From Malurus cyaneus samueli (lineage: Eukaryota > Chordata > Aves > Passeriformes > Maluridae), in assembly GCA_009741485.1 (NCBI GenBank), contig CM019230.1, positions 11,542,232-11,606,231 of the forward strand: 64,000 nucleotides of DNA, written 5' to 3'. Every line of letters starts with the position of its first letter. Position 1 is the first letter of the stretch. Shown here piece by piece: positions 28,701-40,700 of the stretch. The notes beneath the pieces were generated by a model that did no database searches, was not told the origin of the DNA, and saw only the letters and a program-made list of their open reading frames with translations. A program made the position numbers and the translations under genes.

Positions 28701-31700
28701 TGAGGTTATTCTCATCACAGCACAGTGAGTACCCCCACTGCCCGCGTCCCCAAGCATGGACAGCAGTGGCTCAGCATGGGAACAGAGCCAAAGAGATGCT
28801 AGAGCACAAAGCCCATGAGTAAAGCTGATTTTGTGAAAGAAAATGCATTTTTTTACATCTTTTAGGCAAAGGAAAAGGGTTGGTTTTAGGCCTGAACAAC
28901 TTCAGAACAATCAAAATAATATTATGTACTTAAATGAGCCAAAGAGAATCACAGAATCTCAAAACAGTTTGAGAAGGAAGGGCCCTTACAGACCATCCAG
29001 TGCCACCCCTGCCATGGCAGGGACACCTCCCACTGTCCCAGGTCACTCCCAGCCCCAATGTCCAGCCTGGCCTTGGGCACTGCCAGGGATCCAGGGGCAG
29101 CCACAGCTGCTCTGGGCACCCTGTGCCAGGGCCTGCCCACCCTCACAGGGAAGTATTTCTTTCTAGTATCCCATCTGAACCTACTCTCTCTCAGTGGGAA
29201 GCCATTCCCTGTGTCCTGTCCCTTCATCCCTTGTCCCAAGCCCTTCTCCAGATTTCCTGGAGCCCCTTCAGGCACTGAAAGGTCACAGTGAGGTCACCCT
29301 GGAGCAATCCTCAGGCTGAACAATCCCAGCTGTCCCAGCCTTTCCTCCCAGCAGAGCTGCTCCATCCCTCTGCCCATCCTGGAGCCCCCTTTGGGCTCTC
29401 TCCAGCAGCTCCAGCTCCTCCCTGTGCTGGGCTCCCTGAGCTGAACAAATGCTCCAGGCAGGGTCTGAGAAAGCAGAGTAGAGGGACAGAATCACCTCTC
29501 TCAACTTGCTGCCCACACCCCTGGGAACACCTCTTTCCCACATTCTTTTGAAGGTTTATACTCATTACATCCATTTTGATCCCACCCAACCTCCCTGGCC
29601 AGTCTGGAGGTCCAGCCCTGAGCAGGTGAGACCCTGCAGAGCCAGGCATCAACCCAGATGTGCAGCCTTTCCTTCCCCACTCCACACCATGGGTGCTTGG
29701 TCAAGATGGAAAAATACTTTGAAAATGTTAGTGGCTATTATTTTTTAATCAATTAATTTTAATTAGGTGCATTCTGCCTGCAGGAAACATCAGTTGCTGT
29801 CTGCTTAGCACAGTATGTTTACCATGAACTCTATTAAAATGTATAAAAGAATTATATTTCAAAGGGGTGCTGCCTATGCTAAGCCTATCAACAGCACACA
29901 GGGTTTTCGATGGTATGAATTAAACGGACAGCTTTTATTCCTAACATCTAATTATTTATACATTAAATATTAAAGGCATTGAAAGCAATGTAAAGCAGGC
30001 CCTTTCAGCTCACTGGTCCATGGCTCAGATTGTTTGGGTTTCACATCTGTCATTACAGCTGTCAAATCATTTTATTTATACCAGAGAAAAAAATAAATTG
30101 GTGAGAAAAGCTGACAGCTAAAAGAGAGGAAGGAGAAACACATCAGATCTTAAACTGGTTAAAATAAAATTGAAAATCACTCAATCCCTCCAAAGTCATT
30201 CTAAAAGAACTGAGTCTAGAGGCCCTCACACCCCAAAAGCTGCTTTGTTCCTGATGCAAGCACACGTAAGACTGCCTTGGGGGAACAAAATCCTTACCTC
30301 ACACACCTGAAACCCCTTATTCACTGAGCATCCCCCTGTTCTTACCCTGCAAACCCACCCTCCTCAGCCCAGAGCAACCAGGCTCCTCCACCAACAACCA
30401 GGAGCATCCCCCAGGAGCAGCAGCATCTTCCTGGGGGGGTGAGATTCCAGAAGGAGCTGTGGTATTGGGGCTGGGATGCACGGGGGACACATGGGGAACA
30501 CACAAGAGACACACGAGGGACANTTTGGAGTGCCCATCCCTGGAGGTGTCCCAGGAAGGGCTGGAGGTGGCACTGAGTGCTCTGGGCTGGGGACAAGGTG
30601 GGGATGGGCACAGGATGGACTCCATGGGCTGGGAGGGATTTTCCATCCTCAATTATTCCTCGAGTCTCTTTGCCAGACTGAACAGCCCCAAGTTCCCTGA
30701 TTCCCTCCCCAGCATTACCCGAATTCCAGATAACCCAACAAGACTCAATCCAACATGAGCTGTCCCATTCCCCCCCAGTTTTAAATGGGGTACCATATGA
30801 GTAAGGGAGAGCATGGAGAGAAAACTCCTCATTTGGGAGCTCTGGAAAATTCCCATTTGTTCCAGCAGAAGGCTGAGGTCATGTGTTGCTCTAAACTGCA
30901 GCATATTGGGAATATTTACAATACTGGACTGATATTTAATGCAAATCACCTCATGCTGCTGCACAAAATGTTTTATAGGTTATTGATTCCTTTCCCTGCA
31001 GCCTAAGCAACCTTCAATGCCTCAGTGAGGGGCAGAGCACACAGCAGCAGCTCTCCTCTGCCTGGATTCTGGGATGATTTTCCTGCCAGGGTCTTCCTTG
31101 GAGATCACCCTCACTCCCAGTGCTCCCAGCTCTCCTGGAGATGGAGGCAGAATTTGTTTCACTGCCCCAGTTTGGAGTTATCACCAGCCCTGTGAGCAGC
31201 AGCATGGTGAGGAGCAGCTCTTGGCATTTAGTGGGAATGTTGATAAAAAATTGGTGCAAATGTACACCTCAGCCATTCCTCATCAAGGCCAAAAGTTATT
31301 AAGGAAAATTTATATTCTGGGTTTTTTTTTTTCAGACCACAAATCTTTTAAAAGCTCATTTGTTTCCTGCTTGGGTGCCCTGCAGACAGCCTGGTTACCC
31401 ACTAAGGATTCAGCTGTTTCCTTGCCATAGACACTTCAGCACAAAGGCGTGAATTGTGCTTAGAAAAATGATAGATTTTTCCTCAGCGGAGCCTCTCTCC
31501 CCCTTCAATAAAACCACAATATTTGAAATTTCTGGTAGCAAGTCAAATTAAGTGTTTCAAATAAGCATTTAATTTAAATTTAATTAGGCCTTAATTAACA
31601 TATAAAATCAGCCCTTTTCGAGGTTAAACAAGGATGCAGGAGATTCATCATAGTGAAATGCAATTACTGGGGATGAAGTGACATGTTTGTGGAAGTTGCA

Positions 31701-34700
31701 TTTTAATTCAAAGCCTATCCCACAATAATCCTGAAGGGTCCCCGCCCCAAGCTCCTGTCACATCCCTGTCAGCCCCTCAAACACTCACTGCACACCAGGC
31801 TTGGCAAGTGGGGCTCCTCTCACCCTGAGGGCTGAAGGGGAAAGGTTACCAACCCCAAAAATATAACATTTATTGTCATTTTCTCACGGCAGATCTGGAG
31901 TGGGAAGGTGTGGAATGAGGGCAGGGCTACAGCTGGTGGAGGAGCACAGCAGCGATCCAGGGTCCACAGGAAGTGGGATTTGGTCACAATACACCAAAGA
32001 AAACCCCCAAACTGTGCCCAGGTTTGGGCACAGAGAGTGTCTGTTCCTTGTAACCATTATACACACGAAATTCTGTCAGCCACAAGCCTACAAGGATGGT
32101 TTGAACCACATTCCTGTGCTTCCCCTGAAGAGAGCAGCTCTGCACCTTAAAAATCTCTGTCCCAACTACCACCTTGACTAACAATTCCTGGCTTTCAGGC
32201 TGGCTCTTTCTAAAGTGAATAAAAATTTAAATTCCAAACTGCTTTGGATTCACATTTTACAAATCTAAAGAGGCACCTGCTGGGGAAAAAAAAAAAGCAG
32301 CCAACTGACAAACTCCACAAAAAGGGACAAATTAACTCTGAAAAATGAGCAGTAGGGCAGGATGCCAAGCAGTACAAATCAGACTTCCCCATGATGAAGA
32401 CGTGCTGGGCTCTGCAGAGGAAGGAAGGAAGGGCTGGGCTCAGCCTGGAGCTCAGAGTGACAGGGACACGCTGTACCTGTCCCCACACCAGGGCAGGTCC
32501 TGGCAGCTGAGCACACACAGACAGCCCAGCCCCCCTCACACAGGGGCACTTTCCACACCAGGGGGAATGTGAATGAATGCTGTAACCCTCACACTGCCCA
32601 CAGCAGCGAGACTGGCCAGAAGGGGAGCTTTTACCCATTTTTTGCTTGAAGGACAAGAAGCCCAAATAATTTGCCGTGTGCAGAAGCACCAGCAAGCCCA
32701 GAAACCCTCCCAACCCTGACCCAGAGAGCAGATGTGGCCCCATAGGATGGCCCCAAAGCATGGGCTGGGTCTGTCACCTCTCTGCGAACAGATCAGCCCC
32801 AGAGAGCAATTTTAAACCACAAATTTTTTCTGAAAACATTTGCAGTGTTGGGAGCCTGGCAGAGCAGGGATGAAGCCAGGGACACTCCTTGCCTTCAGCA
32901 TCAGTCCGGGCTGGGATCGTGTCCCAGCGGGTACCACTCAGTCATGAACAGCCAAAAGAGGGGAGGATAATCCTCCACAGGTCATCACAGGATCATGGAA
33001 TGGGTTGGGCTGGAAGAGACCTTACAGACCATCTCATTTCAACCCCTTTACCATGGCAGGGACATCTCCCACTATCCCAGGGGGCTCCAAGTCCCTCCAA
33101 CCTGGCCTTGGACACTGCCAGGGGTGGGGCAGCCACAGCTTCTCTGGAACAGAAGAAGATGAGCTCAGGTGGCCAGAGCATGGTGCTAACAAAGCCAAAG
33201 TTGTGGATTTGATCCCTGTATGGGCCATGCCCTGAAGAGTTGGGCTTGATGATCCTTGTGGGTCCCTTCCAACTCAGAATATTCTGTGATTTCTGGACAT
33301 TTTGGTTAAACCAAGCTGCTTAATGGAAGCAGTTTGGTTTACAGTGACCCACAGTTGTTATTCCACTCAAAACAAAGCAGTTACTTTGTTACTTGCTAAT
33401 AAATACATGCAAAATTATGTTATCTTTCTTTGGCCACCATTCTAAAATGAGGCACCTTTCAAGAATTTCCCCATTTTCTTCATCTCTGAAGAGACTGAAC
33501 ATCAAAATTGATCTTAGTGGAGTCTCAAAATTAATTTTTCACTGATCCTCAAAATCCTCATCAGCAATATTCTTCCAGACTTCCCTGGGGTCAGAAATTC
33601 CTTGGGGATCTGAGCCCCCCAAAGCTGCAAGCTCTGTGTCCCTGGGGAGGGGGTGTGGGAGCTGCTCCATGGGACATTCTGGGCTGTGGCAGGATGGGAG
33701 GACAGCCCCAGGAGCCAGCCCTGGCTTACAGCCTGCACATTTCCATTAGCACCATCCTCACTGCTAATTGGGATGCAATTCCCATCATTGCACCCTGAGG
33801 ACAGTTTGGATCCTCTCCAAGAAACCCATCGGATTCAGCACAGGCTGGAATTCCAGCACGTTAAAGACATACTTCAGGTCAGAGACAAGCCATAAAAACT
33901 GCAGCAGATTGAAGCCTAGGCTTTGGCACAGGCCTGAAACAAAGTGGTGGGGTTAGGAATGCAAAAATAGGAAAATAAATCCAGGACTCTGCTGGAGTGG
34001 AGAGCTCCGCTCTGGGACTGGGGGTGTGCCCACAAATGGCACAGACAGCTCACCCACGGCTCTTCCCTTCAACTTCCCAGGGCACACCCTGCTCCAAACC
34101 CCAATGGATGCCCCAGGAATGTCACAAAATCACAAAAACCTGATGCCCTAGGATTTTTTGCTTCTATATTTTCATGTATCTGTACTCTTGTACTTGTCCA
34201 GTGCACAGCACTGAGCTCCTGTTCTCCCATCTTTAGACAAAACAATTCCTCTCTGGTCTGAAATCCAAGGACATCTCACTGCCTCAGAGCCCCAAAATGT
34301 GGAAACAACAGAGAATTGGGGGGAGCAAACTTGGGGTGGTTGACATCATCACCTGAAGGTGTCATTGGAGAATTGGGGCCCAATGTGTTCATGAGACAGA
34401 ACTGATAAAAGGGGAAGATCTCGTGACTCGGGGTCCATTCTGGGTGTGGCCTCAGGAGGAGGCTTTGTCTGCCCTGAATGCACCAGCAGGCCTGGATTAA
34501 ATTTGTCTGCTTTTATTCTCTTAACTTTGTCCGGCCTCTGTTTCAGGTAAGCCTTGTTTTAGGCATCAGACCAAACCAGAATCACAAAAGACCTTTGAGA
34601 TCATCAAGTCAAACCTGTGACCCAACACCCCTTGTCACCCAGACCATGGCACCAAGTGCCACATCCAGGCTTTTGTGAAACACCTCCAGGGACAGTGACT

Positions 34701-37700
34701 CCACTGCCTCCCTGGGCAGCCCATTCCAGTGACCAGTCACCCTTTCTGTGAAGAAATTCTTCCTCGTGTCCAACCCAAACCTCCCCTGGTGCCGTTTAAG
34801 CCACCAGTGCCTTACCTTGCAGCATGGCAGAGGTGGTGTAGTAGTTAAAGGGGACCTTCTTCACCAGGTACAGGTCGGTGTCCAGGGAGCAGAGGGTGTC
34901 CCCCAGCAGCACCGACTTGCCCATGCCAGCAGTGCCCACCAGCATCACAGGGCGCCGGCGCTGCAGGAGCCGCAGCACCAGGAACCGCAGCCGGAGCGTC
35001 TCTGCCGTGGGCACCAGGCAGGCCTGGGGGACAGCAACAGCTCAGTGTCCCCAGCCCGGCCACCAGCCCACAGCCACCCCTGGGAGAGCTGGCAATGGCT
35101 GAGGTGACCCCAGACTGCTCTGCGGGAGGAATGACACCCTGCTGCTGCCAGCCATTCAAATCCCCCTCTCCAGTGGTGGATCAGGAACTGAACCCTAATT
35201 CTAGGAACTGAACCTCAACATTGGGAACTGAACCCCAACACTGAGAATTGAACCCCAACTTTGGGAACTGAACCCCAACACTGGGAAATGAACCCCTGCA
35301 CTGGGAACTGAACCCTGACACTGAGAACAGAACCCCCAACTTTGGGAACTGAACCCTGACACTGGGAACTGAACCCCAGCACTGGGAATTGAACCCCAAC
35401 TTTGGGAACTGAACCTCAACAGTGGGAAACGAACCTCGACACTGGGAACTGAACCCCAACATGGAGAATTGAACCCCAACTTTGGGAACTGAACCTCAAC
35501 AGTGGGAACTGAACCCAAATATTGAGAATTGAACCCCAACACTGGGAACTGAACCCTGACACTGGGAACTGAACCCTGACACTGGGAATTGAACCCCAAC
35601 ATGGAGAACTGAACCCCAACACTGGGAAATGAACCCCAACAGTTTCCTTCCAGAGGCAGCCCGACAGCTGAGTGCTGGGAGCAGCATCTGGACCTCCCCA
35701 TAAACATACACCTTGTTAAAACAGTGACAATTTTTACATCTGTGGCACTTCTAAATGGACACAGAGATGCAACTGACAACCCCAACTCACCACTTGAGAA
35801 ACTTTTTTTGGCCCAAACATAAAGATCTCAGTTTGCAGCCATGACAATGACATGTCATGGTGTCTCAGGGGCTTTATCCCCGCTCTGTCTCACACCTGCT
35901 TTCTGCAGGTCAGGTCCCCCCCATCCATCCTGCACCCGGGGCACAGCAGCTCCCTGCCCCTGCTGTACATCACTTGTGTTTTGAAGATGGATGGAGGCTG
36001 TGCTGTTACAAAGCACAGTAAAAAAGATGGGTAATTTAGTTGTATCTCATAAAGAATTCCATCAGTGTCAGACTTTTCACCAGATGTCATTGAAACACCC
36101 ACATGAAGTCACTAAAACACAGCAACCCCTGCAGCCACACAGCCTGCCCTGGTAACCTACCTGCAAGGGCACCTCTGGGTCAAATTCAAACTGAGAAATA
36201 AGTTTAGACCAAGGCTCAAACTTCTTTGTTTCTGGATCAATGTAAAAGTCAAAGACTGTGCCCTGAGAAGGAAACTTGATGGTTTTGAATTCTGCCACCC
36301 ACCACTTGCTGAACTCCACCCGGTAGTCCACAAGCTGCAAGACAAAGAGAGAAGGAACTAGGCAAATTTGGAGAAATTCATCAGAGATGGAAAATATTAT
36401 TTATCCCAGTCCACCAGAGTGGGATTAGTCCTTAAAATACATTCCACAACATAACAATCTTGTCCTTTTCCCCATTATTAAGTCTAATTCTTAATTTTGT
36501 TCATTTTTTCTCATCACTCCTATTAATTCCCCTAAATAATTCATCCTCTGTGTTGATCACTCCTAGTATGTCTGAGATTAGACAGATGGATCAATTTGAA
36601 AAAGAGAAATACGTGCCTATGACTAAACAGACACTTGATTGATTTTTGGTGCCTACTTCTTCCAACAGACAAGGACACCACATCCATCTCCATCCATGGC
36701 CATGGACAGTCAGAGCATGCATACCAAATCTCCTCCTCATAAATCACACCGCCCTGCAGACACTGAGTTGTTGTTTTCTGGCCTCTTTTCAAGCAGGAGC
36801 AGCAGGGCTGCACACACCAGAGCAGCAAAGCATGGCAGAGACCCCGTGCTCCTGTGGCTCTGCTGCTCCCATGCTGCCACAGAGCCCAGCAGCTCCTGCT
36901 TTCCTGTCTTTCCCCATCCAATCTCTCCACGCAGGGAGATTTTGAAGCATCTGAACTTTTGGAGAGAGCTGGGGTGACAGTTTCTGCTTTAGATTCTGAG
37001 TCAGGATTTGCAAAATGTGCTTAGTCCCCTTCCCAGCCTCAGGTCTCCTCTGTAAAACTGGGCCAGTCTGAACCCTTCCCACGCAGAGCACAGGGACTGC
37101 AGCCTTCAGCCCTCAGGAGAAACAGGGGGGGCAGGAGGGGAAAAGTGCTGCTAAAAAGATGTCTGGAAGAGAGCAGACGCATCACTGAGCCAGTTTTAGC
37201 AGCACAATTTGTTCCTGGGGTATCTGCGGGTCTCTTGTCCCCATGGCCACCCCACAGGCTTCCCTGGGACCAGGTGGGACCATGGACAGCTCAATCTCCA
37301 TCAGGAAACCTGACTTCAAACTGAGTGTCCTCTGCAAAGCTCCCTGAGCTGCCGCACATCAAAAGAGCAGAGGATTTGGAAAACACATTATTAGCTTCCA
37401 GGATTTGGCAGTCTCGTGCTGCCCAGAGAGGCAGGATGACTGTAATTCCCATTCTCCCGTTGTCACAGCTGCTCAGGCCGGCAGCAGAGCAGGGATGTGC
37501 AGCTCTGCTAAAAGCTTTCTCACCGTGGTGCCTGGGAGGGGCTGCCCGTCCCCCTGAGCCCTTAAGTGGAGCAGCCCCAGTTCCACTGCCAGAACGGTGT
37601 GGAGCTCAAACTGCTTCCTTAACAAAAACCCCATATGGATTTCTGCTAATTTCAGAGCCTGGAAATGGCAAATCTATCATCTGTTTTTACAGAGGGGCCC

Positions 37701-40700
37701 CGCTCCCCACCAACAAGGGCTGAGCAGCAGGAAGCCTTGCAGCCTGTTTCTCCTGACATTTCGGCAGCGAAAGGTCACCGCGAAGGGCACCTTCAGCAGG
37801 GAGCAATAAACAGCTTTTATATTGGATCATTTTTCATCAGGCTGCCCCAGCTCGGACGCCGTGCGCTCACACTCCCCTCCCTGACATTTACAGAGCAGCG
37901 CGGGCAGCAGCGCCCGGCCCCGCTTCCAGTCCAGCATCGTCCCGACGGGACACAGCCTGCTGCCACAGCTCCTCCTGATAGAAACCTTGTACACATCCTG
38001 CCACAGCTCCTCCTGTGACACACCCTGATCCTCCTGCCCCACAGCCAGCTCCTCCTGTCACAACCAGCTCCTCCTGACAGAAACCTTGTACACATGCTGC
38101 CACAGCTCCTCCTGTCACACCCAGCTCCTCCTGTCCCAGCTCCTCCTGTCACACCCAGCTCCTCCTGTCACACCCTACTCCTCCTGTCACACACCCAGCT
38201 CTCTCTGTCCCAGCTTCCTGTCAACCCAGCTCCTCCTGTCACACCCAGCTCCTCCTGTCCCAGCTTCTCCTTCACACAGCCTCCGCACCCGCTCTTGTCA
38301 CACCCCACTCCTCCTGTCACACCCCGCTCCTGTCACAGCCCAGCTCTCCTTCACTACCAGCTCCGTCACACCCCAGCTCCTCCTGTCACACCCAGCTCTC
38401 CTGTCACACACAGCTCTCCTGTCACACCCCTGCTCCCTGTCACACCCTGTCCCCCTGTCACACACCCTGCTCCTCCTGTTCCACCCAGCTCCTGTCACAA
38501 ACCCTGCACACATCCTGCCACAGCTCCTCTTGATAGAAACCTTGGTAACACATCCTGCCACAGCCCTCCTGTCACCCCCTGCTCCTCCTGTCACACCCTG
38601 CTCTGCCTGTCACCCCCTGTTCCTCCTGTCACACCCCGCTCCTCCTGACAGAAACCTTGTACACAGTCCACAGCTCCTCTGTCACACCCACTCCTCTGTC
38701 ACACACAGCTCTCCTGTCCACACGCTCCCAGCTCCCGTCACACCCAGCTCCTTCCAGTCACACCCAGCTCCCGTCACACCCAGCTCCCTGCCTGTCACAT
38801 CCGCTCCCTGTCAACACCCTGCTCCTCCTGCCTCCGACCCCTGTACACACCCAGCTCCTCCTGTCACACAGCTCCTCCTGTCACACCCCTGCTCCTCCTG
38901 GCACTACCCTGATCCTCCTTCACACCAGCTCCTCCTGTCACACACAGCTCCTCTCTGTCACACCCTCTGCTCCTGTCAACCCCTGTCCTCCCCCCTGCAC
39001 ACCCTGTCTCCTGGCACCCCAGCTCCTCCTGTCACACCCGCTCCTCCTGTCACACCCCTGGCTCCTCCTGGCACACCCTGATCTCCTGTGTCACACCCCT
39101 GCTCCTCCTGTCACACCCCAGCTCCTGTCACACCCCAGCTCCTCCTGTCACACCCAGCTCCTCCTGTCACACCCAGCTCCTCCTGTCCACACCCGATCCT
39201 CCTGGTCACATCCCGGTCCTGACACCTGACAAAATAAGACAAAAAGAAGAAAACCAAAAATAAAAACAGAACCATAGATTAAACAAAGCCCTGTCACACC
39301 TTTCACAGTACCTCCTCTGTCAACTGACAGCAAACTCCTGCCCCACACCCAGCTGTGCAAATCCATCCCCACAGCCTGACATCCCCAGAGCTGCCTGCCC
39401 AGAGGGGAGCTCACCTGAGTGTCCCAAACACCCACCTCAGCACCCCCAGCCAAGACTGCTCCACTTCAGGGGAAGCACATGATCCCCAGACCCCATCCTG
39501 CCGTGCCCTGCCCTGCTCTGCCCAGCACCCCTTTCTTGTGTAACTCAACCAGAAATCGAGGACAGGCAGCTCTCAGCACACCCCTGTGTTCAATAACAGG
39601 CAGTGGTGACAGAGCTGGTTTGTGCCCAGCACCCACCTGCACACTGGGGTGTCTGGGGAATGCTCCATTGATGGATTCTCCTGATAAATCCATCTTAATT
39701 TGATCACGTTATGCGTATCCACAAAAGTCTGTAAATTAACCTCCCCAGTGAAGTGTTTCTGCATAAACAAACACCTTCCACCTCCACCCTGTGACCCTCC
39801 CAGCCATCCTCCAGTGTTAGGCCCTGGATAATGAGGTCTTTCATTAAAGAGATTGTTTAGTTCAAGTTCCCAGGTCAAACAGCACCACTGGCACCACACG
39901 AGGTGTGGGAAAAGAGAAAAAAAGTAGGAAATAAAGGCAATAAAAGGTCTCTGAAAAATGCTGATGTGGCATCCCCCTTCTTACCTGGTCCTGAAACATG
40001 GATCCACCAAAGGCCCAGACAGCAGCAAAGACAAAGTAAAGCTCATAAAGCTCCTTAGGACAGTCAGGAGGTGTGTTCTCCTCTGTCAGGAGGCACTCCA
40101 GCAGGTAACACAGCATCTGAACCATGCTCTGCTCAGGAATGGGAATAATTTTCTTAAACCTGAGGAATGGAAATGGAAAACATGGGAAGTGTAACTGAGT
40201 GAAGCACCAAGGTTGCTCCCAGCCCAGGAAAACAAAGCAGGAATGCTCTGTCAGAATGTCAGGATTTTCCCTGTCAGCAGTGGAAAAGCACAGAGGAGGA
40301 CACCCATCCTCTGCCTGGACCCACTGGCACTGGCACACACACTCACAATAACAGTAATCAGAACTTTCAAGCATTTAAAAACTTTGATCCTCTTGAAAGA
40401 AGTAAAATGGAGGAGTTGCTAAAGGCAATGATTTCCTGGGAGCGCGAGGAGTTCAAAAGCGGTCAAATAGAGGAGTAATAAAATAAAACCTTTCATCTTG
40501 CCATTTTACATTCGTTTAAGCTACACTTACAGAATTCCAAACTAATATTGTAGCAGCACTGAAGCCCTCCATAAAGTAATTAGAGCTATTTGAAAGGTTG
40601 GTTCTACAATTTCTGATTTAAGCAAGCTACCAAAATACTCAGCTCGGGGCTGGTGCAGCTAATCCCAGGGATTTCATGGTCTGACAATTGTTCAGCAGAG

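Larger units (their letters stand above)
28315..34815. other. Intron w18-w19 (6.5 kb)
   Basis: Holds copy 2 of the duplication, the N, CR1 fragments at 30.52-30.67, 32.98-33.15 and 34.57-34.80 kb and a tRNA-derived SINE at 33.16-33.29 kb. Regions 30.7-32.9 and 33.3-34.5 kb contain only short T or A runs (31,321-31,331; 32,284-32,296) and nothing recognised. Its true length is uncertain because of the N. Confidence 0.8.

Noticed and set aside
33160..33227. Functional tRNA-Ile gene
   Set aside because: Anticodon arm and B box carry substitutions and a CR1 tail follows directly, so it is a SINE head.
35181..35785. 194-aa open frame with [12 protein letters not shown] repeats
   Set aside because: Translation of the 20-bp minisatellite in an intron.
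38086..39229. 331-aa and 190-aa open frames on the plus strand ([14 protein letters not shown] type)
   Set aside because: Pure translation of the 19-bp minisatellite; no conserved domain, no start context, no splice structure.
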